Shown here: positions 26,078 to 32,716 of the stretch, piece by piece | Layout: each line of letters opens with the position of its first letter | How positions within the stretch are numbered: the stretch's first letter is position 1 | From: Gammaproteobacteria bacterium | Lineage (GTDB): Bacteria > Pseudomonadota > Gammaproteobacteria > Chromatiales > Chromatiaceae | Length of the DNA stretch: 32,716 nucleotides | Direction of reading: 5' to 3' | NCBI GenBank assembly: GCA_024275295.1 | Contig: JAJRZI010000058.1 | Location: forward strand, 1-32,716 | Made by a program: the position numbers and the translations under genes | Notes under the pieces: generated by a model | The model's input: only the letters and a program-made list of their open reading frames with translations | What the model was told of the DNA's origin: nothing | The model's database searches: none

Positions 26078-26565
26078 CACTGCTCAGGTTATATGACCTG
26101 CATACCAAACTGCTCCCTCTGTTGATTGTGCTGCTTATTGGCGCACATGTTATTGCGATCCGCACCCTCGGTTTTGCCAGGATCACCAAGCATCAGAAAA
26201 CACATCCGTTCTTTCCGGAGCATGGGTTAAAGATGCTGGCAATAACCATCATGTTGCTTATCGTTATTGTCAATATGGCAGCCATCTTCCCGCCTGTTGT
26301 GGGGAATCCGGCCAATCCGCTTGAGGTGGCATCCGATGTCTCACCACCCTGGTATTTCTCGGCAATCTATCGGTGGATCATCATTGCGCCAAGAGAGGCC
26401 GGGCTATTCAGCGTATTTGCCTTTTTCACCATATTTACCATTTACCCCTATATTGATCGTGGCTTCTCTGATCGTGGCGCCAACATGTTGCGGATAAATC
26501 TTGCCATTGGCGTAATCGTAGCCATTTTCTTCTCTGTGATGACTATCTGGGAAGCATTGGTATGA
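26041..26565 (+). CDS. Cytochrome b6/subunit-IV-type protein, C-terminal part (other frame)
   Basis: Continues the preceding fragment: helix D with His187 and His202 (reconstructed numbering; 14 residues between them, the b6 and not the mitochondrial spacing), then three more helices resembling subunit IV. The Qo-site motif reads PPWYF where quinol-oxidising complexes have PEWY or PDWY. So b6 and subunit IV are fused in one protein, as in several bacterial complexes. No credible start or ribosome-binding site exists at 26041 (a TTG inside the overlap), so separate translation is unlikely. The gene ends about 60 bp before the octaheme cytochrome gene. Confidence 0.82.
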   Translation: MLLRGGEEVTELTLLRLYDLHTKLLPLLIVLLIGAHVIAIRTLGFARITKHQKTHPFFPEHGLKMLAITIMLLIVIVNMAAIFPPVVGNPANPLEVASDVSPPWYFSAIYRWIIIAPREAGLFSVFAFFTIFTIYPYIDRGFSDRGANMLRINLAIGVIVAIFFSVMTIWEALV

Positions 26566-26624
26566 CCGCCACATAAAATCAACATTAGCTATTCGGAAAC
26601 AAATTTATTTTTGAGGTAGAAACA

Positions 26625-28097
26625 ATGCAGGAAGAACAGACTGAGTCTGAAAAGACCAAACCAGCCGATCAAGTTAGTGATCCAATAACAGAGAAATTGC
26701 TCTCCTGGAAAGCCAGCATCGGCACGGCTTTTCGCACACTCTTTGCAGATGAAGAAGAGGGTGACTATAACCTGATGAAATACTTCATCGGCATCTTGAG
26801 CATCATCCTCTTTTTTGCGCTAACAATGGTTGGGTATGTCAGCGTGAAAGAGAGCAAAATGGAGTTTAAGCCGGTCATCACAAAACCCGGCAAGCAGTGT
26901 ATTGACTGCCATGCTAAAAAAGGGATTTCAGCGGGTGCCATCCGTGACTGGAAGATGTCTCAACATGCCGCCAAGGGTATTGGCTGTAATGAGTGTCATA
27001 TTCCAACCAAGAATGCTCCTGAGCGCATTCAATCCATGACGACAGTCTGTGAGGATCCAAAGGTTCGACGTGAGGTCTCCTCCAGTAACTGCAGGCAGTG
27101 CCACGAGGAAAAAGTAGCTGAATTTGCCAAGGGCAAACACTCAAAGGCCTGGTTGGCCATGGAAGCAATGCCAACCACCAAGGATCAGCCTGATGCCATC
27201 ATTGCTGGTGAAAAAGGGTGCGGAGCCTGCCACAAGATTGGGCGTGACGAAGGTCAATGTGATGCATGCCATACCCGTCATCTCTTCTCAGCAGAAGAGG
27301 CCAGAAAACCAGAAGCCTGCGGCACCTGCCATATGGGTTTTGATCACCCCCAGTGGGAGATGTATACCACCAGTAAACACGGAATGATCTACCAGAGCGA
27401 GAAGCATAACTATGACTTCAGCAAGAAGATCAAAGATTGGTACAGCGAACCCTATGAGGCCTCTACAAAAACCCCACGGGCACCTGTCTGTGTAACCTGC
27501 CACATGCAGGATGGTGGGCATGATGTCTCATCCGCCTGGGGCTTTCTGGCCTTGAGGCTGCCAGAGGAAGATGCAGAGTGGATGGGTTACCGGGTCACAA
27601 TACTCCAGGGACTTGGTGTACTGGATGCAGAGGGCAAACCCACAGGACGACTCGATGCAGTAAAAGCGGCGGATATGGCCAGACTCAGCAAAGAGGAGTG
27701 GGATGCCCAGCGGAAGAAGATGCTCGATACCTGTGCGCAATGCCACGGTGGTACCTGGGCCAAAGATGAGCTGGATAAGATTGACGGACTGATCAAGGAG
27801 GCCGACAAACTCATGGCTGAGGCAGTGACTATCGTCCAGGCGCTGTATAACGACGGCATTCTTCCACGCCCAACAGACTACCCGGCCAGTGTCGATCTGC
27901 TCAGATTCTACGAAGTCCAGAGTGGGATTGAGCAAACGTTGTATGTCATGTTTCTAGAGCATCGGATGCGGGCCTTCCAGGGTGGTTTTCATGCCAACCC
28001 AGACTACCTGCATTGGTATGGCTGGGCTGAAATGAAAAGAGACCTGGTTGAGATCAGGGAAGAAGCAGCAAAGCTAAGAGCCGAACATAAGGGATAG
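26625..28097 (+). CDS. Membrane-anchored octaheme cytochrome of the hydroxylamine oxidoreductase (HAO) family
   Basis: A 490-residue protein with a cytoplasmic N-terminus of ~50 residues, one membrane helix (~52-74) and a periplasmic domain with exactly eight CXXCH motifs (Cys 92, 121, 156, 199, 212, 232, 289, 370), then a long helical C-terminus ending near FHANPDYLHWYGW (455-467), the region where HAO carries its heme-linked tyrosine. Eight hemes plus this tail are the HAO-family plan; members oxidise hydroxylamine or hydrazine, or reduce nitrite or hydroxylamine. The membrane anchor and the Rieske/cytochrome b genes directly upstream suggest a quinone-linked complex, more likely reductive (nitrite to NO, hydroxylamine or ammonium) than free periplasmic HAO. 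No cytochrome c554/cM552 genes follow, unlike in ammonia oxidisers. Confidence 0.88.
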   Translation: MQEEQTESEKTKPADQVSDPITEKLLSWKASIGTAFRTLFADEEEGDYNLMKYFIGILSIILFFALTMVGYVSVKESKMEFKPVITKPGKQCIDCHAKKGISAGAIRDWKMSQHAAKGIGCNECHIPTKNAPERIQSMTTVCEDPKVRREVSSSNCRQCHEEKVAEFAKGKHSKAWLAMEAMPTTKDQPDAIIAGEKGCGACHKIGRDEGQCDACHTRHLFSAEEARKPEACGTCHMGFDHPQWEMYTTSKHGMIYQSEKHNYDFSKKIKDWYSEPYEASTKTPRAPVCVTCHMQDGGHDVSSAWGFLALRLPEEDAEWMGYRVTILQGLGVLDAEGKPTGRLDAVKAADMARLSKEEWDAQRKKMLDTCAQCHGGTWAKDELDKIDGLIKEADKLMAEAVTIVQALYNDGILPRPTDYPASVDLLRFYEVQSGIEQTLYVMFLEHRMRAFQGGFHANPDYLHWYGWAEMKRDLVEIREEAAKLRAEHKG

Positions 28098-28110
28098 TTG
28101 GCGTACAAAG

Positions 28111-28145
28111 GCAATGGTTGCATAGCAAAGCTATGCAACCATTGC
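28111..28145. terminator. Perfect 16-bp hairpin after the octaheme cytochrome gene
   Basis: GCAATGGTTGCATAGC (28111-28126) pairs fully with 28130-28145 around an AAA loop, 13 bp after the stop codon. It lacks a T run, like the hairpin at 25021, yet its place marks the end of the Rieske/b/octaheme unit. Nothing else is seen between here and 28347. Confidence 0.5.
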
Positions 28146-28347
28146 TGCAACCTGCACAACAGCCAAAATAGATACCTCAAAAGCGCTGTCTCTCTGCACT
28201 CCAGAAAATAGGCCTATCGATTAAAGCCCTATCAAGCGTAGATAGAAACGGGCTTCCTGAGTTCCTGCATTTCCCTTAATTTTTCTGCGGAAAGAACGCT
28301 TAGTAATAATAGCGGACTGATAAGTTGGAAGAATGAGGGCCAATACA

Positions 28348-28764
28348 ATGACACATCAAATGAAATGGGTGCTTGTAGCTACTTTTGGTTGCTTTTTGGT
28401 GTTGGGAAGCAATGGGCTATATGCTGAGTCGCTGCCTGTAAAGACAAAGAGTCCGACATCACAACCACTCGCCGACTCAGTCGACAGGATCGTGCAGATT
28501 ATGAGTTATATCGACACCAGCCTGCTGAGTGATGCACATATCAAAAGAGTTGAGGCCAGTGAAAACTATGAGGCCATAGCCATTTTGCATCGCAGCCTCA
28601 GCGACAGAGAGCTAATTGAAGCACAGATCAATCAAGGCCGGTTTGAAGAGGCTTATGTGGCAATGAGGGCTATTGAAAACAGGATTGCAGTCTCAATCAA
28701 ACGCTCATGGGCAAATGAACGGACACACAAAAAGGATACTGGCAGCTTGATTGCAGGAATCTAA
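28348..28764 (+). CDS. Small exported protein of unknown function
   Basis: 138 residues from ATG 28348, which has AGGG 8 bp upstream; an in-frame ATG at 28333 has a badly spaced site. The start MTHQMKWVLVATFGCFLVLG is a signal peptide with cleavage near LYA/ES. The mature part is predicted helical and charged, with no cysteines and no recognised domain. It ends 8 bp from the convergent prs gene. It may be a periplasmic helical protein; no role can be assigned. Confidence 0.6.
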   Translation: MTHQMKWVLVATFGCFLVLGSNGLYAESLPVKTKSPTSQPLADSVDRIVQIMSYIDTSLLSDAHIKRVEASENYEAIAILHRSLSDRELIEAQINQGRFEEAYVAMRAIENRIAVSIKRSWANERTHKKDTGSLIAGI

Positions 28765-28772
28765 GTCTACGC

Positions 28773-29666
28773 TTATCTGTACTTCAGCGCAGCACCAAGC
28801 AGCTCAGTCAAAGGGATAACATTGGTGGAGTGCGGGATACTGTTGGTGCTCCAGATCTGCGTTATACCCGCATTTTTAAGTCGCTCAAGGGCATCATTCA
28901 CAAACAGGGCATGAGTAACAACAGCAGAGATGGATGCAGGTTTATATGCCTGCAGTGCAACTGCTGTCGATTCCAGCGTACGGCCAGTGCTGGCAATATC
29001 ATCCAGCAATATAAGGTCACGTGCGGTACACCGTGATCCGGGAAGGGTTATCTTGACGCTATAGTCATCCATGCGTTGCTTACGTCCAATCACATACTCC
29101 AACCCCTGCATCTGGGCGACGGCTGCAACCCACTGTTCTGACTCCTCATCTGGCCCAATCAACAAAGGATGGTCATAGGTTTTGCTCAGAAAGTCTGCAA
29201 TAGGTCTGGCTGCGGTAAGTGTTACGGTAGATCTGTTGGGGATGACTTCACTGAGCTTGTGAACACGATGCAGATGTGGGTCAACGGTCACTACCACATC
29301 GAACCACTGGGCCAACTGCCTGCCGATAATCCGTTGACTGATGGCCTCTCCAGCATGAAACGCCTTATCCTGTCGCATATAGCAGAGATAGGGTGCAACC
29401 AATATCAGTTCTGATGCACCAAGCTCCCGCGCCGTAGCGGCTGCCAGCGCCAACTCCACCAGCTTGCGATTGGGGTTGTCCAGGCTGCGACAGATGATGA
29501 CTTTTTTGGGAAGACTGTCAGGAAGGCGGATTTTACTCTCACCATCCGGAAAGCGGTGAAGTTCAATATCTCTGTACGGTATCCCTACATGGCTTGCCAG
29601 CTGCTGTGCCGGTTCACGGTATTCAGGAAAGCCAAGGATTAATTGATTTTTATTTGAACCAGACAT
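28773..29666 (-). CDS. prs: Ribose-phosphate pyrophosphokinase (PRPP synthetase)
   Basis: A 297-residue enzyme making PRPP from ribose 5-phosphate and ATP in the cytoplasm. Visible motifs are FPDGE (substrate loop, ~39-43), PYLCYMRQDK (flexible catalytic loop, 92-101), DPHLHRVH (129-136) and the PRPP-binding loop LILLDDIASTGRT (218-230). It is slightly shorter than the usual ~315 residues of the housekeeping enzyme and resembles the shorter archaeal-like class, so it may be a second copy. It starts 2 bp after the stop of the AMP phosphorylase-type gene, so the two are translated as an operon. Confidence 0.9.
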   Translation of the reverse strand: MSGSNKNQLILGFPEYREPAQQLASHVGIPYRDIELHRFPDGESKIRLPDSLPKKVIICRSLDNPNRKLVELALAAATARELGASELILVAPYLCYMRQDKAFHAGEAISQRIIGRQLAQWFDVVVTVDPHLHRVHKLSEVIPNRSTVTLTAARPIADFLSKTYDHPLLIGPDEESEQWVAAVAQMQGLEYVIGRKQRMDDYSVKITLPGSRCTARDLILLDDIASTGRTLESTAVALQAYKPASISAVVTHALFVNDALERLKNAGITQIWSTNSIPHSTNVIPLTELLGAALKYR

Positions 29667-29668
29667 GA

Positions 29669-31231
29669 TTAAAACTCAGGCCCAATTGAGCCATCGGGTG
29701 ATTTTTTACTGATCTGAAAGCCAATATCCTTTGCTGCAGCCTCTTGGGCAAAGCGGAAGTCTGAAGGGAAGTCAGCATGTATAAAATAGAGCACCTCCCC
29801 CTTTTTCACCTTATCACCTAACTTTTTCATGAGATCAACACCTGCCCCCTTATCCATTGGCGCACCTGCCAAACGTGCAATTCGGGCTATTTGCAGATTG
29901 TCGATGGCGGCAATAAAGCCACTGGCGGGTGCCACTATTTTATGTTTAAGTTTACCCACTTCAATGATTTCAGGATTACGACCCTGCGCTTCGATAATGT
30001 CATGCATTTTATTTAAGGCCCGCCCGGAATCAAGGATATCCCGTGCTATGGCATAACCTTGGCCACCACGAACATCCGGATCAAATTCCAGCACACGCCC
30101 AGCAAGCCATAGCGCTTTTTGCCGAAGGTCGGCAGGGGCTTTAGGGTCATTATTCAGTACCTGCATGACATCCCGAAGCTCCAGGACTGGCCCAATGCCC
30201 CGTCCAACAGGTTGGCGGCCATTACTGATAACCACCTCAAGATGCAGTCCCAACCGATCACCAACAAATTCAAACAGTTTTCTCAGCTGTAGGGCTTCAC
30301 CCATGCGCCGAACCTTGGCCGTCGGCCCCATGGGGATATCAATCAACAGATGAGTGGAGCCTGCAGCTAGTTTTTTTGACAGGATGGAGGCCACCATCTG
30401 CCCTTGAGAATCAAGAGAGAGTGGCCGTTCAACAGAGATAAGTATGTCATCCACCGGCGCCAGCCGTGCAGCACCACCCCATGCCAAACATCCACGCTGA
30501 CAGCGGATAATTTCCCGCAGCTGCTTTGGTGGAAGTTGAACCTTGGCCAGCAGCGCCATGGTATCTGCAGTCCCTGCTGGAGAGGTAATCGCCCTGCTTG
30601 AAGTCTTAGGTATCAACATGCCATGGGCAGCAATAATAGGGACGACCAGCATGCTTGTACGGTTGCCAGGTATGCCACCAATACAATGTTTATCGGCAAC
30701 CAGCGGCTCTCCCCAATCCAGACGATCACCACACTCCACCATCGCCCGGGTCATATAGAGCACCTCCTCCCTTTCAAGCCCCGACTGGCTGGAGGCCACC
30801 AGAAAGGCTGCCATCTCAGTTTTAGAGTAGCGGTGCTCAGCAATATCACGAGCAATACCACGGAAGTCTTCCAAATCAAGACGCTCACCCGCAATTTTGC
30901 GATGTACAGCACTGAGAGAGGGAGGAGGTTCAGCATGAGCAATAAGTATGCTGTGCCCCTCCTGAACATTGAGTTGGGAAAAAGCCTGCTCACTCAAACC
31001 CAACTCATCACAATGGGTAATGCTTTCATCATCTACCACATTCAGTACGGCCAGCACCCGATGCTGATGCACTGAGTCACCATTTACCGTTGTAATCTCA
31101 ACCTTTGAGAGCGCCTGAAATCCCTCCGTACGATAAATGGCGCAGTTCCTGTGCAGATAGGCCACATTCTCTTTATAGGTGTCGATAGCGACACGCCGGA
31201 GTTTGAGCGTGTACTGATGTGAATTATTCAT
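29669..31231 (-). CDS. deoA: AMP phosphorylase / thymidine phosphorylase family protein
   Basis: A 520-residue nucleoside/nucleotide phosphorylase. It has an extra N-terminal domain of ~85 residues, then the glycosyltransferase fold with [13 protein letters not shown] (180-192) and [17 protein letters not shown] (209-225), and a C-terminal PYNP-type domain ([12 protein letters not shown] onward). The N-terminal extension and the signature are those of archaeal AMP phosphorylase, which splits AMP with phosphate into adenine and ribose 1,5-bisphosphate, rather than ordinary ~440-residue thymidine phosphorylase. Its partner prs suggests that the sugar phosphate is fed to PRPP or pentose metabolism. 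Substrate choice cannot be read from the sequence with certainty. Confidence 0.85.
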   Translation of the reverse strand: MNNSHQYTLKLRRVAIDTYKENVAYLHRNCAIYRTEGFQALSKVEITTVNGDSVHQHRVLAVLNVVDDESITHCDELGLSEQAFSQLNVQEGHSILIAHAEPPPSLSAVHRKIAGERLDLEDFRGIARDIAEHRYSKTEMAAFLVASSQSGLEREEVLYMTRAMVECGDRLDWGEPLVADKHCIGGIPGNRTSMLVVPIIAAHGMLIPKTSSRAITSPAGTADTMALLAKVQLPPKQLREIIRCQRGCLAWGGAARLAPVDDILISVERPLSLDSQGQMVASILSKKLAAGSTHLLIDIPMGPTAKVRRMGEALQLRKLFEFVGDRLGLHLEVVISNGRQPVGRGIGPVLELRDVMQVLNNDPKAPADLRQKALWLAGRVLEFDPDVRGGQGYAIARDILDSGRALNKMHDIIEAQGRNPEIIEVGKLKHKIVAPASGFIAAIDNLQIARIARLAGAPMDKGAGVDLMKKLGDKVKKGEVLYFIHADFPSDFRFAQEAAAKDIGFQISKKSPDGSIGPEF

Positions 31232-31412
31232 AATGCGGCTATTCCAACGCTGTGTAACATGAACAAAAAGTAAGGTACTGAATCAGCATAGCACTGTGGA
31301 ACAGTGACCACCAAGGAGAGCAAACGCCAAATAGATTATTCGGCCTGCTTCTAACATAATGCCCCACTTGGCCATCGGGCGTTATAACACAGCAAACAAA
31401 AGAGGCAAAAAT

Positions 31413-32342
31413 ATGCTAAAGCCAGATCAGATACCTTCTCACATTGGGATTCGCAGACAATCCATGCCGATCAACAACTTGACTGACAAGGGCAAATCCC
31501 TGAAACATCCTGCCGCCAAAGCCCCCAAGATTTTTGCCGATACCGGAACCATTGATGAGATTCGTCCACTCTGGGAGGCCGGCATCATCAATGGCGTCAC
31601 CACCAATCCGACCCTGATGAAGCGGGCTGGCGCAACCTCCTGGCAGATGGCCAAAGAGATGATGCAGGAGATTGTCACACTCATGGCACCCCACCCTGTC
31701 TCTCTGGAGCTTACAGAGCTACAAGCCGACAAGATGATAACCCAGGCCGAGGAGCTGGCCTCCTATGGCGGCAATGTCGTCATCAAGGTGCCTGTCGGGG
31801 GCTACGAGGCCATCGATCCAACACTAGACAGGCATACAGGTCTAAAGGTATTGCATGAACTCTGGAAACGTAACATCCAAACCAACGCCACACTGATTTT
31901 CAACAGCACCCAGGCACTGTTTGCCGCACAGGCTGGCGCCTCTTATGTCTCCCCCTTTCTTGGCCGACTGGCTGACTACATGTACAAACACGATGAAGTC
32001 GAGATGCCTGTCGGCAACGCACTCTACTATCTGGAAGATCACAAAGGAACAAAAGAGAACAGCAGAACAGATAACACCGCCTACGTTGCCACATCAGGGG
32101 CGCGTATGGATGCCGGTATCCGGCTGATCCACGAGATTGCAGTCATCTTTGCAAACTACGACATCACGACGGAGGTGCTCGCTGCATCATTCCGCAACGG
32201 GGTACAGATCCCCGAGTGCCTGCTCTGCGGAGCAGATATTCTGACCATCCCTGCCTCTCTCCTGATGGGCGTGGCCGATCACCCGCTTACTGATGAAGGA
32301 ATGAAGTCCTTCATGGAAGACAGCAAGGCCTTTGAGGCATAA
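31413..32342 (+). CDS. tal: Transaldolase (short, fructose-6-phosphate-aldolase-like class)
   Basis: A 309-residue class I aldolase that exchanges dihydroxyacetone units in the non-oxidative pentose phosphate pathway. Strand motifs are FADTGTIDEI (41-50), GVTTNPTLMKRAG (61-73), VIKVPV with the Schiff-base Lys125, and TNATLIFNSTQA. The frame is open to 31359, but ATG 31413 has AGAGG 7 bp upstream and is preferred. It is divergent from the AMP phosphorylase/prs operon, so a shared 180-bp control region and a common theme of pentose phosphate use are likely. Confidence 0.9.
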   Translation: MLKPDQIPSHIGIRRQSMPINNLTDKGKSLKHPAAKAPKIFADTGTIDEIRPLWEAGIINGVTTNPTLMKRAGATSWQMAKEMMQEIVTLMAPHPVSLELTELQADKMITQAEELASYGGNVVIKVPVGGYEAIDPTLDRHTGLKVLHELWKRNIQTNATLIFNSTQALFAAQAGASYVSPFLGRLADYMYKHDEVEMPVGNALYYLEDHKGTKENSRTDNTAYVATSGARMDAGIRLIHEIAVIFANYDITTEVLAASFRNGVQIPECLLCGADILTIPASLLMGVADHPLTDEGMKSFMEDSKAFEA

Positions 32343-32394
32343 CACTGGCCCTAACTTGGTAACATTCAAGCCTCATCATTCAAAATCCATGGAC

Positions 32395-32421
32395 AAAAAA
32401 ACCCGCCGCAGTGGGCGGGTT
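32395..32421. terminator. GC-rich terminator hairpin after transaldolase
   Basis: AACCCGCC (32400-32407) pairs with GGCGGGTT (32414-32421). Read on the plus strand the tail is only TTAATACC; read on the minus strand the stem is followed by seven Ts. So it is a strong terminator for a minus-strand transcript entering from the right and a weaker one for tal. Confidence 0.75.
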
Positions 32422-32509
32422 AATACCTGAATAAAAGCGTTCTTATGCCGTTTTCTTTCAACCAAATGAGTCTATACCAACTAAACCAAGAGCCAATAAA
32501 GCCAGGTAG

Positions 32510-32526
32510 GGTGCGTTCCACGCACC
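32510..32526. repeat. Short dyad repeat GGTGCGT-TCC-ACGCACC
   Basis: A perfect 7-bp dyad with a 3-nt loop, embedded in TAGGGTGCGTTCCACGCACC, a string I recall as dispersed between genes in several bacterial genomes. It may be a REP-like or mini-transposon remnant. The rest of 32343-32716 has no gene; a tRNA-like 3' end near 32623-32644 is too imperfect to call. Confidence 0.4.
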
Positions 32527-32716
32527 GCACATGGTTGCAATATCTACCCATGCATAATTAAACCCCTGTGCCCGGCTCTAGGAGTCTGTCGGGTTTAACT
32601 GTCTGACGCAGAAATACTCTGTGTCGGTTCGATACCCGCCTCCAAAATTTTGGTTCGGGAAATTACATTTTCTGCTGAGATGCAGGCCTTTTCTCCAGGT
32701 ATATTGCTCCTTGTTC

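Noticed and set aside
26041-26565. Separate petD-like gene starting at 26041
   Set aside because: The start would be a TTG without a ribosome-binding site, and helix D with two b6 heme ligands lies after it, so the break falls inside b6 and not between b6 and subunit IV.
32623-32644. tRNA or tmRNA 3' end (GTCGG-TTCGATA-CCCGC then CTCCA)
   Set aside because: The T stem has a mismatch, there is no complete acceptor stem or CCA, and no cloverleaf can be built upstream. At most a remnant.

Overview
The window looks like chromosomal DNA of a gammaproteobacterium, most likely a chemolithotrophic or sulfur-oxidising type. I infer this from the sigma-54/NtrC-controlled glnK-amtB unit, the membrane-anchored octaheme hydroxylamine-oxidoreductase-like cytochrome joined to a Rieske/cytochrome b6 pair, the abundance of secreted multiheme cytochromes, and the AMP-phosphorylase/PRPP-synthetase pair. 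I cannot name a species.

Left edge (1-3.4 kb, minus strand): the end of an insertion sequence has landed in the 3' end of a type I-C-like cas3, so Cas3 now ends in a short IS-encoded tail. Upstream of cas3 lie a palindrome and a WYL-domain regulator. No CRISPR array or other cas gene is visible; they may lie beyond the left edge, past the IS.

Electron-transfer surface locus (3.4-20.9 kb): a lipoprotein on the minus strand, then on the plus strand a 16-codon leader ORF, a secreted NHL-propeller/TSP3 protein, a giant multiheme cytochrome (1813 aa), a five-heme cytochrome with a CRP-like site and promoter upstream, a second giant multiheme cytochrome, and a secreted protein that is a paralogue of the first lipoprotein. 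The two giants share 17 aligned candidate heme sites, including the same unusual CX6CH and CX4CH spacings, and end in three fibronectin-III-like modules. The second giant carries one in-frame TGA in an otherwise open 2,027-codon frame. The locus reads as a duplicated extracellular cytochrome system with dedicated secreted partners.

Nitrogen region (20.9-28.8 kb): glnK-amtB and a second amtB each have a sigma-54 -24/-12 promoter with NtrC-like GCAC-N7-GTGC dyads upstream. Directly downstream follow a Rieske protein, a cytochrome b6/subunit-IV protein and an octaheme cytochrome of the hydroxylamine oxidoreductase family. The Rieske protein has Asp where the first cluster His should be. The b-type cytochrome keeps all four b6 heme histidines and the heme-ci cysteine, but has PPWY in place of PEWY and is frameshifted in a T run. 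I infer a non-canonical quinone-linked complex that passes electrons to or from nitrite, hydroxylamine or a related N compound, close to ammonium uptake.

Right part (28.8-32.7 kb): a small exported protein, a minus-strand operon of AMP phosphorylase-type and PRPP synthetase genes, and a divergent transaldolase, followed by a terminator hairpin and a gene-free tail with a short dyad repeat.
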